Made by a program: the position numbers and the translations under genes. A stretch of DNA of 64,000 nt from Zygnema cylindricum. Taxonomy: Eukaryota; Streptophyta; Zygnematophyceae; Zygnematales; Zygnemataceae. Of this stretch, positions 11,184 to 22,247 are shown piece by piece (position 1 is the first letter of the stretch; each line of letters opens with the position of its first letter). Where the stretch lies: the NCBI GenBank assembly GCA_037447655.1, contig JBBHKE010003498.1:142474-206473 (forward strand), read 5' to 3'. Below the pieces are notes generated by a model. The model searched no databases. It had not been told where the DNA came from and saw only the letters and a program-made list of their open reading frames with translations.

Positions 11184-11230
11184 GTGTGCAGGTCTCCTAC
11201 ACGAGGCGAAATGCGCCGAGACCTGCACAC
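11184..11230. repeat. Perfect 13-bp stem hairpin
   Basis: GTGTGCAGGTCTC and its exact reverse complement GAGACCTGCACAC flank a 21-nt loop. The related repeat at 44828-44880 keeps a weaker version of the stem. Confidence 0.8.
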
Positions 11231-11407
11231 TTGCAAAATACCGCCTGGGTACCGCGGATTTTTAGGGTCATAGTGTACTGTAGTTGGCTAACCGTACATT
11301 AGACTATCGGAGAATATACGGATTTTATGACCGTGTATGTAAAACTGACATTTAGGGTTTTGGCCCATTGGACCCCAGAGTGACTTGTTCGCCCATCGGA
11401 TGGCCAG

Positions 11408-11463
11408 AATCGTACTTTTAGTCACAAAGTCGTACTTCTAGTCACGGAATCGTACTTTTAGTC
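11408..11463. repeat. About 20-bp tandem repeat, three units
   Basis: Three copies of a unit of the type AATCGTACTTTTAGTCAC. Confidence 0.85.
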
Positions 11464-11932
11464 TGTGCAAATAAGATAACAGAGTACGGAAAGAACAAAA
11501 GTACTGGGAAATCATTCGTTTGCGACTCTGTAAGCGTCTCATTTTTTTTTCACTGGGAGAAAAATCCCACAATGGGGCGAAACAATTTTCCTTTATCCGA
11601 CGGCTATAACGGTCCCAAAAAGTTTTTTACGGGCAATCTCGGCTGCTTTTGTTTTTTTTCTTAGTTTTGCGCGTAAATCACACGCGTAAGAAATAGGGGG
11701 CACCACCCGATTTCCGCGGCTATCCTATCCCAATCATTGAGTTTTTAGGGTTTATGTGGCCCGGTCATCGCACTTTTGCAAATCAATTTTTTTTGCAAGT
11801 CACTTTTGCAGCCTGACGGCGCGAAACCCTAAGGACTCGGCTCCTTGGGACCATATTGCGCCGCAAGGAAATTAGGGTTAGGGTTTTGGTTGGGCATTTG
11901 CCCAACGTTAGCAAGTACAGGACACCGTGAAA

Positions 11933-12135
11933 CGCTATTAGCGTTAATGTTTTTTTTGCCACTTAAAACATCTTTTCTCCGTACACACTTGTCCGATTGA
12001 ATATCCGACGGTTGCGATTGAAAGATAAGATTCTCAGCCTCCGATTGGCGCCATGTGAAAATAGGACAAGTGTGTACGGATAAAAGATGTTTTGAGTCGC
12101 GGAAAATTTATTAACCCTAATAGCGATTTAAGGTG
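11933..12135. mobile_element. CACCG-ended MITE, copy A
   Basis: Inverted ends CACCGTGAAACGCTATTAG and CTAATAGCGATTTAAGGTG. The interior has its own inverted pair (ACATCTTTTCTCCGTACACA and its complement near 12070-12092). The family normally sits between TA dinucleotides; here the flanks are GA and TC, probably mutated. Confidence 0.85.
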
Positions 12136-12469
12136 TCCAGTGCTGTACTATAGTTCTGATAATGAATGTATCCGTACAAGGCGTAAAATAAAGTGGATTA
12201 ATGCATCGACCATCTGGAATCTCCGATATTCGACCTTGAATGAGTTAAAGCGATTGGTCAACACATGTCAGAGCAACCAATTTTTCAAAAATAAAGCAAA
12301 AACAAATGTTTTCGTACAGGTTTCATGCTGAAACGGTAAGAAAAATATGCTTTCAGATTTAAAGTGATTTGTGCGCACGATATGTACGCTAACAAAAAAG
12401 TGAAACAACGGGAGATTTTTTTTATCATAACTAGTAAATCACGCCTTTTACACGGACATGGACGGTGTC
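12136..12469. other. Intergenic, nothing recognised
   Basis: No exon, RNA or repeat recognised. The open frames at 12092-12331 and 12364-12582 overlap repeat DNA and lack family resemblance. Confidence 0.45.
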
Positions 12470-12840
12470 CTATTTTTCATGCCCGTCACACGAACCTGGA
12501 TAATGTTCCGTTTATCATGCCCGTTACACTTAGGATCGTGTCTTGTTTATCAAAACGTCGAAGTACCATTGTACTGTTTTAGACGTGCGTACGGTCATTT
12601 GTAGACACGACCCAAAACGAAACGATTGACGAAAACCGGTAGACGGGATCGAGCAACCAAGATCGATTTTATGGACAGTGTCCCGTTTATCATGCCCATT
12701 TACACGCGCATGGACCGCGTCCTGTTTATCGGAACCCTCTTAGTACTTTTTGTACTATTCAAGACTTCCGTACGTACATTTGTAGACGCGACCCAAAAAA
12801 ACACAACGATTGACGGAAAATCGGACGGTCACGAACGAAG
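12470..12840. repeat. About 176-bp tandem repeat, two units
   Basis: Two diverged units share CCGTTTATCATGCCC, GGTCGTGTC/GGACCGCGTCC-like words, TTGTTTATC, GTACTATTC/GTACTGTTT, GTACG and CATTTGTAGACACGACCC with ACGATTGACG. The spacing between the GTTTATCATGCCC starts is 176 bp. Shorter units of the same repeat lie in inverse orientation at 46090-46320. Confidence 0.7.
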
Positions 12841-13161
12841 GATAGACGGCTGAAGACTCATTATTGCAGGTGGCGGTTTCATCTATATTCATTGACAGGT
12901 TCGGGCAGCCAAGGTTTGACGGTTATAAACGATTACCGATGGGGTACTTTGAAAGTTACCCGATCGTTGAGGTCGCCCAAGGGACAGAGTTACCCGTTTG
13001 ATGACGTCGGCCGAGGGACAAAGCTACCAGTTCGCTTACGTTGGCCGAGGGACACGCTGTTTACGGGTGCAGACGGACGGAAAGTGGGCCTATTTAAAGG
13101 TTTTCAAACGGACAACTAAAGGTCTATAATTTGAATAAAGATGTTGTTTAGATTAAGGGTG
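12841..13161. other. Flank shared with 45960-46080 (inverted)
   Basis: The series GACGGACGGAAAGTGGGCC, TATTTAAAGGTTTTC and AAAGGTCTATAATTTG reappears as reverse complement around 45970-46050. The long-range similarity between this locus and 45.1-46.3 kb therefore extends beyond element X. Confidence 0.6.
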
Positions 13162-13973
13162 GCCTTCCATTAGCAAAAAAGTGGGGGTTGTTTATTGAGG
13201 GCCGTACCGTTTCGTACAGGTCCGCATTATTTGTTTTTTCCCCAAAGAAAACATCTTTACGTAAAAACCTCCAAGGTTGTAGGCGTAAAAGCTGACCGTC
13301 GGATGCCATTACACTTTTTACCTGAGACGCCACGTCACCAACCCTACAGTTTGTGGCGACCGTGCACGGGGAGGACACTTTGCACAGACTGAAAGTGTAA
13401 AAATGGGCTGCGTGGAAAAGTATAATAATATCCTCAATGAGCGCGCGCTTATGTGCGTACACGTCGCAAGGGCCATGTGCCTTCTGCCATGGTCGATGCA
13501 AATCCGTCGAAATTATCTCGTCACGCTCCCACCATCAAAGTTTGCCGCCACCTTTTTGTCTTTGCGTTTTAAAATTGTGGATAGTACATTAAAATGCTTT
13601 GTACGATTTTAATTACCTCCGATACAGTAGTACCGATATTACCTCCGGTGGTACACCGTGAATCGCTATTAGCGTCAATGACTCTAATTGCGGTACCCCG
13701 TTTTTTTACCCAAATTCTCAAATAGAATTAATAATAACCCTTTAAAAAACAAATTAGAGTAAATGATTTCCTTCAAAACCCCCAAATTCCCAAATAGCGT
13801 TAATAACGCTATTTGTTTCATAACGCTATCTATTTCTAAACGATAACAGCGATTCGCTGTGTACTGTACAGATATTGCGTTCAGATTTTTAGCATCGAAT
13901 ATTAACCTACGTGTTACCAAACAGAATGAGCCACGCAAATAAAAAATGGTTTACTGACGCGACCTAATGGAAG
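13162..13973 (-). mobile_element. TIR element X, copy 1
   Basis: Bounded by inverted CCTTCCATTAG and CTAATGGAAGG. The second copy is at 45124-45812 in opposite orientation. Outer similarity extends further (TTAAGGGTGG before CCTTCC here; its complement CCACCCTTAA-like sequence beyond the other copy). The minus strand carries a 117-codon frame (13501-13148) whose HRPWQKAHGPCDVYAHKRAL part matches HPPWRKAHVIRDVYPPGRAI in the other copy. That second frame soon meets a stop, so coding is unproven. Copy 1 contains a CACCG MITE (13654-13861). I do not recognise a transposase. Confidence 0.6.
13654..13861. mobile_element. CACCG-ended MITE, copy B, nested in element X
   Basis: TA at 13652-13653, then CACCGTGAATCGCTATTAG; the right end is GATTCGCTGTG followed by TA at 13862-13863. 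The interior is AT-rich with repeated AATAGCGTTAATAACG-like words. No coding content. Confidence 0.85.
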
Positions 13974-14695
13974 GCACGCCCTCCACCTAATGGATGGAAG
14001 GGACGCCCTCCAGTAAACGTATCCGTACAATTACTGAAACGCCTAACGGAAGTCCGCCCTAATATGGTCAGTATTAACTATTTAGGATCAAAGCCTACGT
14101 GTCCGTACGAAGTTGGTAAAGTTAATAATTATATTTATGTCCGTATGTTTTGTCGAGCCGTACATTAAGCCAATCATTGAGATTTTCACGTTTCTCAAAA
14201 AGAGCGTCAAATGCCGAAATTGTCCGAACGGAACTCAACCCTAAAATGATGATTGGACGTACTGCCATCTGGCACACGTGCGCGATCGCCTGATCCCTGG
14301 CGGCACTTTCGAGAGGAAACTTCCCAGAACTCTACTATAACCAAAGACTTTCACCTGAAATTTGCCAGCTGGTACTGTACTGTAGCTTGTCACGTCGAGG
14401 TCCTTCCAGCATCTGGACAGCCACTCAAATGACGGTTTTTTGTTCAGAGCAATACCGTACATCACTGTTCTGTAGCATTCGTTGTATTGGTTGACAACCT
14501 TCAGGGTAAAGTACCATTCTGTCTTGTACTGTAGTGTACTGTAGTGTACTGTATTGTATTGTTTTTTCGTTTCCATAAAGTACGCTGTTCTTCCTGAACT
14601 GTACTTCGGGCTGTCTGTCGCCGTTGATTTATTATCCTGGATATTTTCCAGCTTCGCAGGGTCAAAACTTTGAAAGCGCCGTCATGAAACGTCGT
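13974..14695. other. Intergenic, repeat-derived
   Basis: Starts with a duplicated CCTAATGG...GGACGCCCTCC phrase (13962-14010) next to the end of element X. A GTACTGTAGT decamer is repeated three times at 14524-14555. No gene is visible. Confidence 0.5.
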
Positions 14696-15504
14696 TGCCC
14701 TTAACCGCAAATCGGACGGTTCAGATTCTTCCGCTGAGGGTTTATTGCTTCCATGATGTGGGAAGGACTTTTACTCAATGCAATCAAACCCTAAAACCGA
14801 CAAAACACGGAAATCGAGGACGAAAAGCGGATTTTGAGGACGAAAGGCTGGAGCTAACCCACGTCATCCTTATACGACAAATGCACGGGGATGCCGGTAC
14901 TACATGTACATGTACCGCATGGATTTCTGTCGTTTATCGGAGTGAGTTTTTTTCTCGACGGGCCAATTAAGGACGTGTTTTCCCCTTGGAAGGCCCGTCG
15001 CTACAGTACAAGCGTCCTTATAGTACACTCTTTATGAATTTTGTTGCGTATTTTACTATTTTAGTACTATTTTAGTACTGGGCTTCTGACTTTTTGACCT
15101 CCGGATACTTTCTCCAAAACCCTAGAGGTCGATTTGTCCTTTTGTATGCTTGGAAAGGGACAAAGTCCTGCAAAATCATCGGAAACGACAAAATTATGGA
15201 GTAAATGACAAATTTTATGTTGACAGATGGTCGAACTGGAACCGAATTAAATCTCCCCGCTAACTTAACAGAAAACGGAATGTCACACTAAAAATTAAAA
15301 CCTAAGGGACACAATGTTTTTTGCTCCTAGCACAACAACACATTGCTCTATTTAGACATTTCTCGTTCCTCGCTAGTTGAAATAGACTCATTTTTTTTTA
15401 AAGCAAACGATTTTATTCTATATTCTTTTCTACACTTTGTTCATATTTTAGTACATCAATTTCAATCACAAATTCTTTTTAAATAACTAACCAAAATTAC
15501 TACG
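14696..15504 (+). promoter_or_regulatory. Upstream region of GT14-A, shared with GT14-B
   Basis: Part of the duplicated segment. CCTAAAACCGACAAAACACG, the ATCGAGGACGAAAA stretch and CAAATTTTATG near 15210, plus GTTAACAGAAAACGGAAT (about 15267 onward), have counterparts upstream of GT14-B (31800 onward and 32575-32650). Conservation right up to the start codon fits retained promoter and 5-prime leader, but I cannot point to a defined TATA box or transcription start. Confidence 0.5.
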
Positions 15505-18500
15505 ATGACAACTCGTCGGAGTACGAAAACTGGTCGTTTTTTTAACACTTCCCTCTTGGTCTTAACAATTATTTTTCTATGCAACGGAAAAATGGCGAGA
15601 GCATCCTCCGTTCTTGAAGTTACAACTATTAAAAGCATTAAATTTAATGAAAATGTAACAAATAATTTAGCTAACAATGACCCAGAAAGAGTCCCAAAGT
15701 CTGGCCTGGAAAAATCCGGAGGTGCCGAGGCGGATAAGACAAAACTGAAGGTCTCCCTGCCCATATTCGCCTATTTGATCTCAGGTGAAAAAAAGAGGTT
15801 CTAAATGTGGAGGAAAAAGAGAGAAAAACGACGAGAGAAGAGAGAAAGAGAGGAAACAAGAGAGAGGTAGAGGGGATAAAGAGAGTAAAAGAGGGGAGAA
15901 GAGGGAGGGAGATATCTCATGGAAATGGGTTTCGTATTTTATGGAGGGGTGGGGAAAGAGAAGAAAGGGAAAAACTATGAGATATATATATATATATATA
16001 TATATATAAAGAGATAGGGAGAGGGAGAGAGAGAGAGGGGGGGAGAGAGTGCGAGGGAAGGAGCGGGGGAGGGAGCAGGAGAGGGTGCGAGAGAGGGATA
16101 GAGTAATAAATTAGTGGCCATAACAAAGGAATAAATTAAAACAAAGGAACAGGAAAAAATACAAAGTACATAAAGACAGCAAGGACAATTGAGGCTGTCG
16201 TGAACTTAGGTTCAAGTAGTAAAGAATGAACGAGAGAGGGAGAGGGAGAGGGAAAGAGAGAGGAGGAGGGAGAGGGAGAGTTATAGGGAGAGAGAGGGAA
16301 AGAGAGGGAGAGTGGTTCAGAGGGAGTGAGTGTGCGAGGGAGGAAGGGAGAGAGGTGAGGAGGAGAGAGGGAGGAAGGGAGGGAGTGAGAGAGGGAAAGG
16401 GAGAGAGGGAGAGGGAGAGGGAGAGAGGGGAGAGGTAAAGACGGAGGGAGGGAGAGGGGGAGAAGGAGAGGTGGAGAGAGAGAGAGGGAGAGAGAAAGAA
16501 AGAGAAAGAAACATTTTTTCCATGCTATATACCTAGCAGTCAATCCTTAGAATCAGATTCTTTGCACCTTCGTCCTTAAATTCCTCCATGAGACAAGCAT
16601 GATCCGCCTTAACACGTGCGACGAGTGGTAACGCGTTGCCAGGTTCTATCCGAGACGCCGAACGCGTTTTCCGTCTCCTATTGGCCATCTACCATCCTCG
16701 AAACGAGTACCTTCTTCACATGGAAGCGGCGGTCTCATTGGAGGAACGCCGTTGGTTGGAGCGAAGTGTCTCAAATCATCGCCAAATCGCCGCCGTCGGA
16801 AATGTGAAAATTGTGGAAAGACCAAATCTGCTGACGTACAGAGGGCCGACGATGACTTCGTCGTATCTGCATTGTTTGTCGATCCTGTTGAGGCAAAGGA
16901 AGGATTGGGATTGGTTCATAAATTTGAGCGCGTCGGATTACCCGCTGTTTAGGCAAGATGGTAAGGGATTTGTGAGGGAGTTTTTGGTGGTATTGGGAGG
17001 AGGGAAGAGATGGTAAAGTTTATGGGTGTCGTGTGATTTGTTTTCTTGTTTTTTTGGTTATGATCTTATATTTACCCCTTTTTTGTGCCATAAATTGGAT
17101 TGTATAACTTTTTTAATTCCATGTAAAAACTTCTTTTATATATCGACTGACAATTCCCAGACACCATTTTAGTGCTAGCCATATTGAAGTAAGGGATTAA
17201 TATCATCAAACTAATAACAAAACCTCAACTTTATCTGTTAGTAATCATGTCGCTTTTAACTGTTCATTCTCCCTGATATTATTTAGGAGGGGGATGGCAG
17301 GAGAGAAAAGAAGAATAGTAAGTTTTTGAAGAGGGTTGAGAAGGGTGGGGAGAGCGAAGAGTATGTGATTGATATGGATTTTGTTTGATTTTTTTTTGTG
17401 TAATTTCCATTTCTTAAGCTACTCTTGACAATTCCGAGGCAAGATTTCGGCCATCCACTCTAACTTAACGAAATTAACATCATGGAATTAATTATAATCT
17501 CTCTCTTTCTCTCTCTCTGTCCTCCCTCTCCCTCTCTCTATTTTTTTTTACTTGTGGTTTCTCCCAGATATCATTCATGAGTTTTCAAAAATGCCGCGGG
17601 ATCGCAACTTTATCCATCATACTTCTAAATTCTTGTCGATGTATGTAAGAAAGGAATAAATACTTATTGGTATCCGCAATACCAAATTGAAAGGAATCTA
17701 AAATTCTACCCATAACGCATTTTTTCACAGAATAATCAATAATGATGATTGTGAGCCTGTTGCTTTCACCTTGCGCCAAAAATAGTTCAAAAACCATATT
17801 CTTCTAACTTAATTATTTGCAAAGGTTACCCTTGTATAACCTTTTGAGTCCATTTCGTTTTTCTTTTATTGCCTAAGAGATTGCTTTCTTCATTTTTCGA
17901 CAGCTTTTCCATGATTTATTCTCAGATGTCATTCATTGAAATTTTCTGGAGAAATTCTAAAATTTGAAGTCAGATTTACTACAATTAATTTAAGAAAACC
18001 TAGTAAAGTGGTGATAATTTCCCTCCAAAAACCCTGAAAACGAAAATTAAACCCCCGAGAGTAATGGGGACAGATAACAGTCAAACGGTCATTCTTTTTT
18101 TTTTGTTTTTCTTTGGGGTTCCAGAGAAACACGAGCCAGACTACTAGTTTTGGACCCAACAATCTATAATAAAACAAAGGAAGACCTCATATTTCTGAAC
18201 GAAACCCGGGCAGTTCCCACAGCTTTCACTCTTTTCAAAGGTAAGTTATTAAAAATTCTAAGCAGAATTGAAAAAAGGGTTCATAACCATCCAATATTCG
18301 TGATTTCATAAGAATCTTTCTTGGTATAAAAAAAAAGGATTGGAAGGTATGGAAGGCTTATTGTACGAGATTTTGTTTGTTGCCAACTATGAAGAAATAT
18401 TTTTTTGTCAGAGAAGGTGTGTCACCATTTAACTCTCTTATTATTTAGACTGCTTCCATTCCCTGCTTCCTTTTCCTCTCCTTCCCGGCCATTTCCTTAC

Positions 18501-20028
18501 TTCCCTCTCCTATTTTCACTCCTCTATGTGATTTCCCAATTATTTCTCCCTCTGCTTTCCGCTCCCTTTCTGCTCTGTATATGCGATTTTCCACCACCTC
18601 TTTCTTTCACATTTCCTCTTATTTCCCTCTCTCATCCCCCCTCCCTTTCTCATTCTCCTTGGATTTTTACTTCACTCTCTCTCCCCTTACCTTCTCTCAG
18701 GTGAAGAATGGGTATATATCATTCCATATTGCTGTCTCCCTGGTCATTCCTCTCTATATGCTTTCCCAAATTCCTCTTTTCATTCCCCTCCCGTTTTTGA
18801 CCTCTGTGTGTGTTCCCTACTTCCCTCTCTCTCTGCTTCCCCTCTTTCTTACTCCTCCGAGAGGAGCGTAGGTGCATTCAACTCCCCCTTCCCTCTCTGA
18901 TTGCTTTCACGATTCACACCCTCTCCTCCCCTTCCTCCTTCGCACTTTGATGTGGTTTCCCCCTCCCCTCTCCTTCTGGCTCTCACTCTCTCCCTCTTCC
19001 CAGGAGAAGCGTGGTTGGTTCTCTCTTTTCCCCCCTATTCTAACTCCACTATGTGGTTTCCCTCTCCCCTTCCTTCGGAATCCCTCTCTCTCCCTCTTCC
19101 CAGGAGAAGCGTGGGTGGTTCTCTCTCGCGCCTTTTCTGAGTACACAATAATGGGATGGGACAACCTTCCCAGACTCTTGTTAATGTACTTTTCCAATTC
19201 CCTCAGTTCCCCAGAAAGTTATTTCCAAACTGTGGCTTGCAATTCCCTCCATTTCAAAGACACAGTTCTTAACACCGCTATGCGACACGTCGTGTGGGAA
19301 CCTAATCAGCAGGTAGGACTTAAACCGTTTTTGTTTCCTTTTCTTTTTATTAGTCTTTTCTATTGTTCTTCCTTTTGGACTATGTATTTCCTATTGGAAG
19401 AAAATAAAAGAAAAAATAAATCAATTCTGATGGTTAAACCTTTGTTTGGATCGTTGTTATTTGCAGCATCCAAAGTATCTTAATACCTCGGATTTTTCCA
19501 GTCTAGAAACTTTAGGAATCCCATTTGCAAGAAAATTTGCACGAGATTCGGAGGTTCTCGATATTATAGACAGGTGAGTTTCTGAAATAATATCTAAAAA
19601 ATACTTGGCTACAATTTTCTTTCTGCTAAATGTTTACTCTTTGCCCCAATTTGGATTTACAATGGTGATTAGAGTATTTAGAAATCCGTGCTTTAACTCA
19701 AGAGAAGAAAAACCAGTGGAACTCATGTCGAAGCATTATCCTAGCACTCTTTTTCCTTTCTATAATAAAGTTTCTCATGAAAGTAGCATTTCCCCTTACC
19801 TTGCTTCTTTTTTCTGTCTTTGGGTTTAGGAAATTTCTGAAACGAAAAACGAATCACGTCACACCAGGTGGATGGTGTACCAGGGTAGTAAAAAACGGTG
19901 AAATCCTATGTGGAAATATAGGAGATTCTGAAATTTTGAAACCGTCAAAAAGGGGAGAGAAGCTAAAACAGTATATTTTAGAAATTATGGATCCCAGCTA
20001 CAAAGCTTCTTGCGAAATTGAACAGTAA
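15505..20028 (+). CDS. GT14-A: GT14-family glycosyltransferase, Golgi type II membrane protein
   Basis: Seven exons: 15505-15784, 16643-16960, 17568-17640, 18125-18240, 19104-19312, 19467-19573, 19830-20028. All junctions are GT-AG and the phases add up to a 433-residue protein, normal for plant GT14. Residues about 12-30 are a hydrophobic signal-anchor after a basic start. A short linker with N-x-T sites leads to FAYLISG, the start of the Branch domain. Landmarks follow: RLLLAIYHPRNEYLLHME, TYRGPTMTSSYLHC, DWDWFINLSASDYPL, VPTAFTLFKGEAWVVLSRAF, GWDNLPRLLLMYFSNS, SSPESYFQTVACNS, PFARKFARDSEVLDIIDR and NHVTPGGWC. Characterised plant relatives (GlcAT14A-C) add glucuronic acid to type II arabinogalactan in the Golgi. 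That substrate is inferred from the family. Odd point: the usual HLD after the Rossmann-like strand is HME. Intron 1 is purine-rich and intron 4 is pyrimidine-rich. No stop or frameshift was found. Confidence 0.85.
15800..16510. repeat. GA-rich purine tract with (TA)n in GT14-A intron 1
   Basis: Several hundred bases of AGAGGGAGAGGGA-type purine DNA on the coding strand, broken by a (TA)n run at about 15981-16007 and a mixed segment at 16100-16220. It produces many spurious Arg/Glu/Gly or Ser/Pro/Leu frames. GT14-B intron 1 has the same strand bias. Confidence 0.9.
18430..19103. repeat. Pyrimidine-rich intron 4 of GT14-A with repeated exon-5 starts
   Basis: Long CT-rich tract on the coding strand. 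It contains earlier copies of the exon-5 acceptor region. One, CCCAGGAGAAGCGTGG at 18999-19014, lies exactly 100 bp before the real one at 19099. Degenerate ones lie at about 18697 (TCAGGTGAAGAATGGGTATA) and 18853. Use of the 100-bp upstream copy would shift the frame. Confidence 0.8.
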
Positions 20029-20063
20029 TACGGTTCCCCAGTTTGTATTTTATCGAGAAATTC

Positions 20064-20300
20064 AAATATGTGACGAGATGTAAAGAATTTCCTCTTCAAA
20101 TTCCATCATGAAGCACGTTTTATTGAAAATGGGCAAAGAATTTCAAAGATTTCCTGGTGAATTTCCATAATGAATCACATTATTCAAAATGTGACGAAAA
20201 TGTTAAGGATTTCATTCAGTGATTCTGTCATGAAGCCTATTTTATCTAAAATGTGCCGAGATAAAGGATTTCTGAAAACTGTGTCGAGAAAGGTTAGAGA
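20064..20300. repeat. About 61-bp tandem repeat after GT14-A
   Basis: Four diverged units with AAAATGTGACGA-like starts near 20065, 20126, 20186 and 20248, each followed by AAGGATTTC and CATGAAGCAC-like words. It lies directly downstream of the stop codon, so it is probably 3-prime UTR or flank. GT14-B keeps the same array at 38120-38345. Confidence 0.75.
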
Positions 20301-20930
20301 TTTCCAATATTGATTCCTTGTGAATTGCTGAAATGTAAAGGCTGCGGTTTCATTCAGTGGAATAGTGCACTTTGGCGTGGTGTTTTGGGACATGGGAAAG
20401 GGATCCCAGCAGTTAGTGGTTTGGGACATGGAAAATGTTGTTTTTGTGCTATTATGGGCGATTCTTTCCGGTTCAGACTTACGTACGGTTTCGGTTGTTT
20501 TAATAAACCGGATTGTGACGAGGCTGCCCCGCGATTTCCAGGGTAATATTAATTCTAGGCCAGTGTAGACATGTGCATGGTCCCCATATTAGGCTCCTTA
20601 GCGGTGGACATTTTCCACTTAGTTATTTGGTCATTCGACCACCACTTAGTTGCTTTGTGTGTATTTTCTTAAATAGTCTGAATAGCAGCATTGCAAATTA
20701 TGATTCATCGATAGAGACAACAAGACAGAGCTTTACTATTCGGACAATTGTCCACCTTTTTAAAATCTGTATATCCAACTCTTTATAATGAAACTTACAT
20801 CTGAAAGCATCTGTTTCTAAATCTACTCATGTGAATGCCCTTATTCTCTTCCCCCTTCTCATATCTATTTCCTACCTCTGTGACTATCTAAGATTAGGCA
20901 TCTTTGTGACTTTATTCGGTTCGGACATGC
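20301..20930. other. Intergenic, nothing recognised
   Basis: No exon or RNA seen. Overlapping Gly/Phe-rich frames at 20310-20568 lack any family resemblance. Confidence 0.5.
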
Positions 20931-21725
20931 GAGGTCTTAAGTTTCTTCTCAATTACTCGAAATTGGCCGAACCTAAAATTCAAGTTATGGGCCCACGGCC
21001 CAATCTAGATAATTTTAAGGGAACGAATTATCAATTATCGAGGTGTCGGGCTGAGCCGCCCCTTGAGAAGAGATATTGTTTGGGGATCGTTACCCAAGCA
21101 AAAAAGCGCCTGATTCCAGCAGATGCCAACAACATTAAAGACGATGAGGAAAAGTTGATGGCAGAGTGGGACAAGAAGGAGATCAGAGCTACGAACACAT
21201 TGGTAAGCGGTCTAATAAACAACCAGCTTCAAAATGTGACACGATTTAAGACTTCAACAGATATTTGGGAGTCACGGTCGATGACACACAAACTCACGGG
21301 GATGACTGCAAGAATGAAGCTCGGAAAGACTCTTATGACCATACTTTATCAAGATGGAACTACGATGGAGGCGTACACTTCACAATACGCAAACCTCTTA
21401 GCCTAAGCCGATGCCGTCGGCATCACACTTCCAATGGATACATTCTCATGCTTTCCCTACCCATGGAGTTTAGCCCAATACTCACATGGTAAGATCGAAT
21501 GGACCCATCCACTTGGTCATGGAACAAGATGGTTGAAACTCTCCTCAAAGACGAGTCCAACACCCAAATCATGTCAAATCGAGAGTTCACCGCGGAAAGC
21601 TTAACATTCGCATCTGCAAAACGCAGGATGCAAGCGGTAAGATTTCCAACAAGGACAAGCGAGATAGTCAGAATCGCGATAAGAAAACAGGCAAAAAATG
21701 TTTACTATTGCGACAAGCATGGTCC
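20931..21725 (+). pseudogene. Copia-type retrotransposon gag relic
   Basis: A frame from 20987 gives MGPRPNLDNFKGTNY, then YCLGIVTQAKKRLIPADANN, EWDKKEIRATNTLVSGLINN and TSTDIWESRSMTHKLTG. This order (F-x-G-x-NY, W-x-x-K-D/E-x-x-A, E/DIW) is typical of plant Ty1/copia gag (UBN2-type) proteins. The frame stops at 21404. Gag-like similarity seems to continue in shifted frames to a YYCDKHGP stretch near 21700, which recalls the zinc-knuckle region but lacks a full CCHC. No protease, integrase or reverse transcriptase follows; the sequence runs into the hairpin-rich end of the pogo-like element. It is a 5-prime truncated remnant. Confidence 0.65.
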
Positions 21726-21734
21726 CTTCATTTC

Positions 21735-22085
21735 AATCTTCCGAAAATACAACTTGTCGTCGCCTCGATCGGGAGACTCGCGGAATCACTCAACCGGCGA
21801 CGACATTATGTCGTCGCCGCATAAATGAAAATAGTGTACATTCAGCGATGACTTCGTTTCGTCGCCTGAACGTTGGACTCCGCGATAATATACAACGGTT
21901 GAATTTGGCGTTTCGTCGCCGCAATATTGGAACGCCATACAACACGAAACAATGAACGTTCGACGTGAACTTCGTGTCGTCGGCTGAATGTTGGACTTTT
22001 CGAATATACATAACGGCGGAATTCGCCGTTTTGTCGCCGCAATATTGGAACGTCCAAAAACGTTGTTCGAACAAGGGTTTCATGA
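21735..22085. repeat. GTCGTCGC hairpin array, probable left subterminal region of the pogo-like element
   Basis: Repeated inverted words such as GGCGACGACATTATGTCGTC, AGCGATGACTTCGTTTCGTC and GGCGGAATTCGCCGTT, alternating with GCAATATTGGAACG and TGGACT phrases. It lies just upstream of ORF1. Similar arrays are at 27690-28115, on the other side of the ORFs. Confidence 0.7.
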
Positions 22086-22247
22086 CGTCGCCAGCTATAC
22101 AATATTTGTAAGTATTTATCAAACGAATCCGCCCCTCATATGGATTAAAGTTGTGAGACCCCTCTTCTCTCTCTGTCTGTCGTTATCTTGTTCCACTATT
22201 TTGCATTGGCGTTCCATTTTTTTTCCACTCACGTGAAAAGCAGCCCC

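Larger units (their letters stand above)
10946..11932. other. Intergenic, with a hairpin and a short tandem repeat
   Basis: The part around 11145-11265 (GTAAGGTTCGT, TTTTCTCGCCCGTGG, GCAAAATACCGCC) is repeated at 44795-44905. Apart from the hairpin at 11184-11230 and the tandem repeat at 11408-11463, I see no gene. Confidence 0.5.

Noticed and set aside
16136-16543. Ser/Pro/Leu-rich minus and Arg/Glu/Gly-rich plus frames
   Set aside because: Products of the GA-rich intron tract of GT14-A.
20831-21406. Start of the Copia gag at the ORF start 20831
   Set aside because: The first 50 codons are unlike gag; similarity begins at the ATG at 20987.
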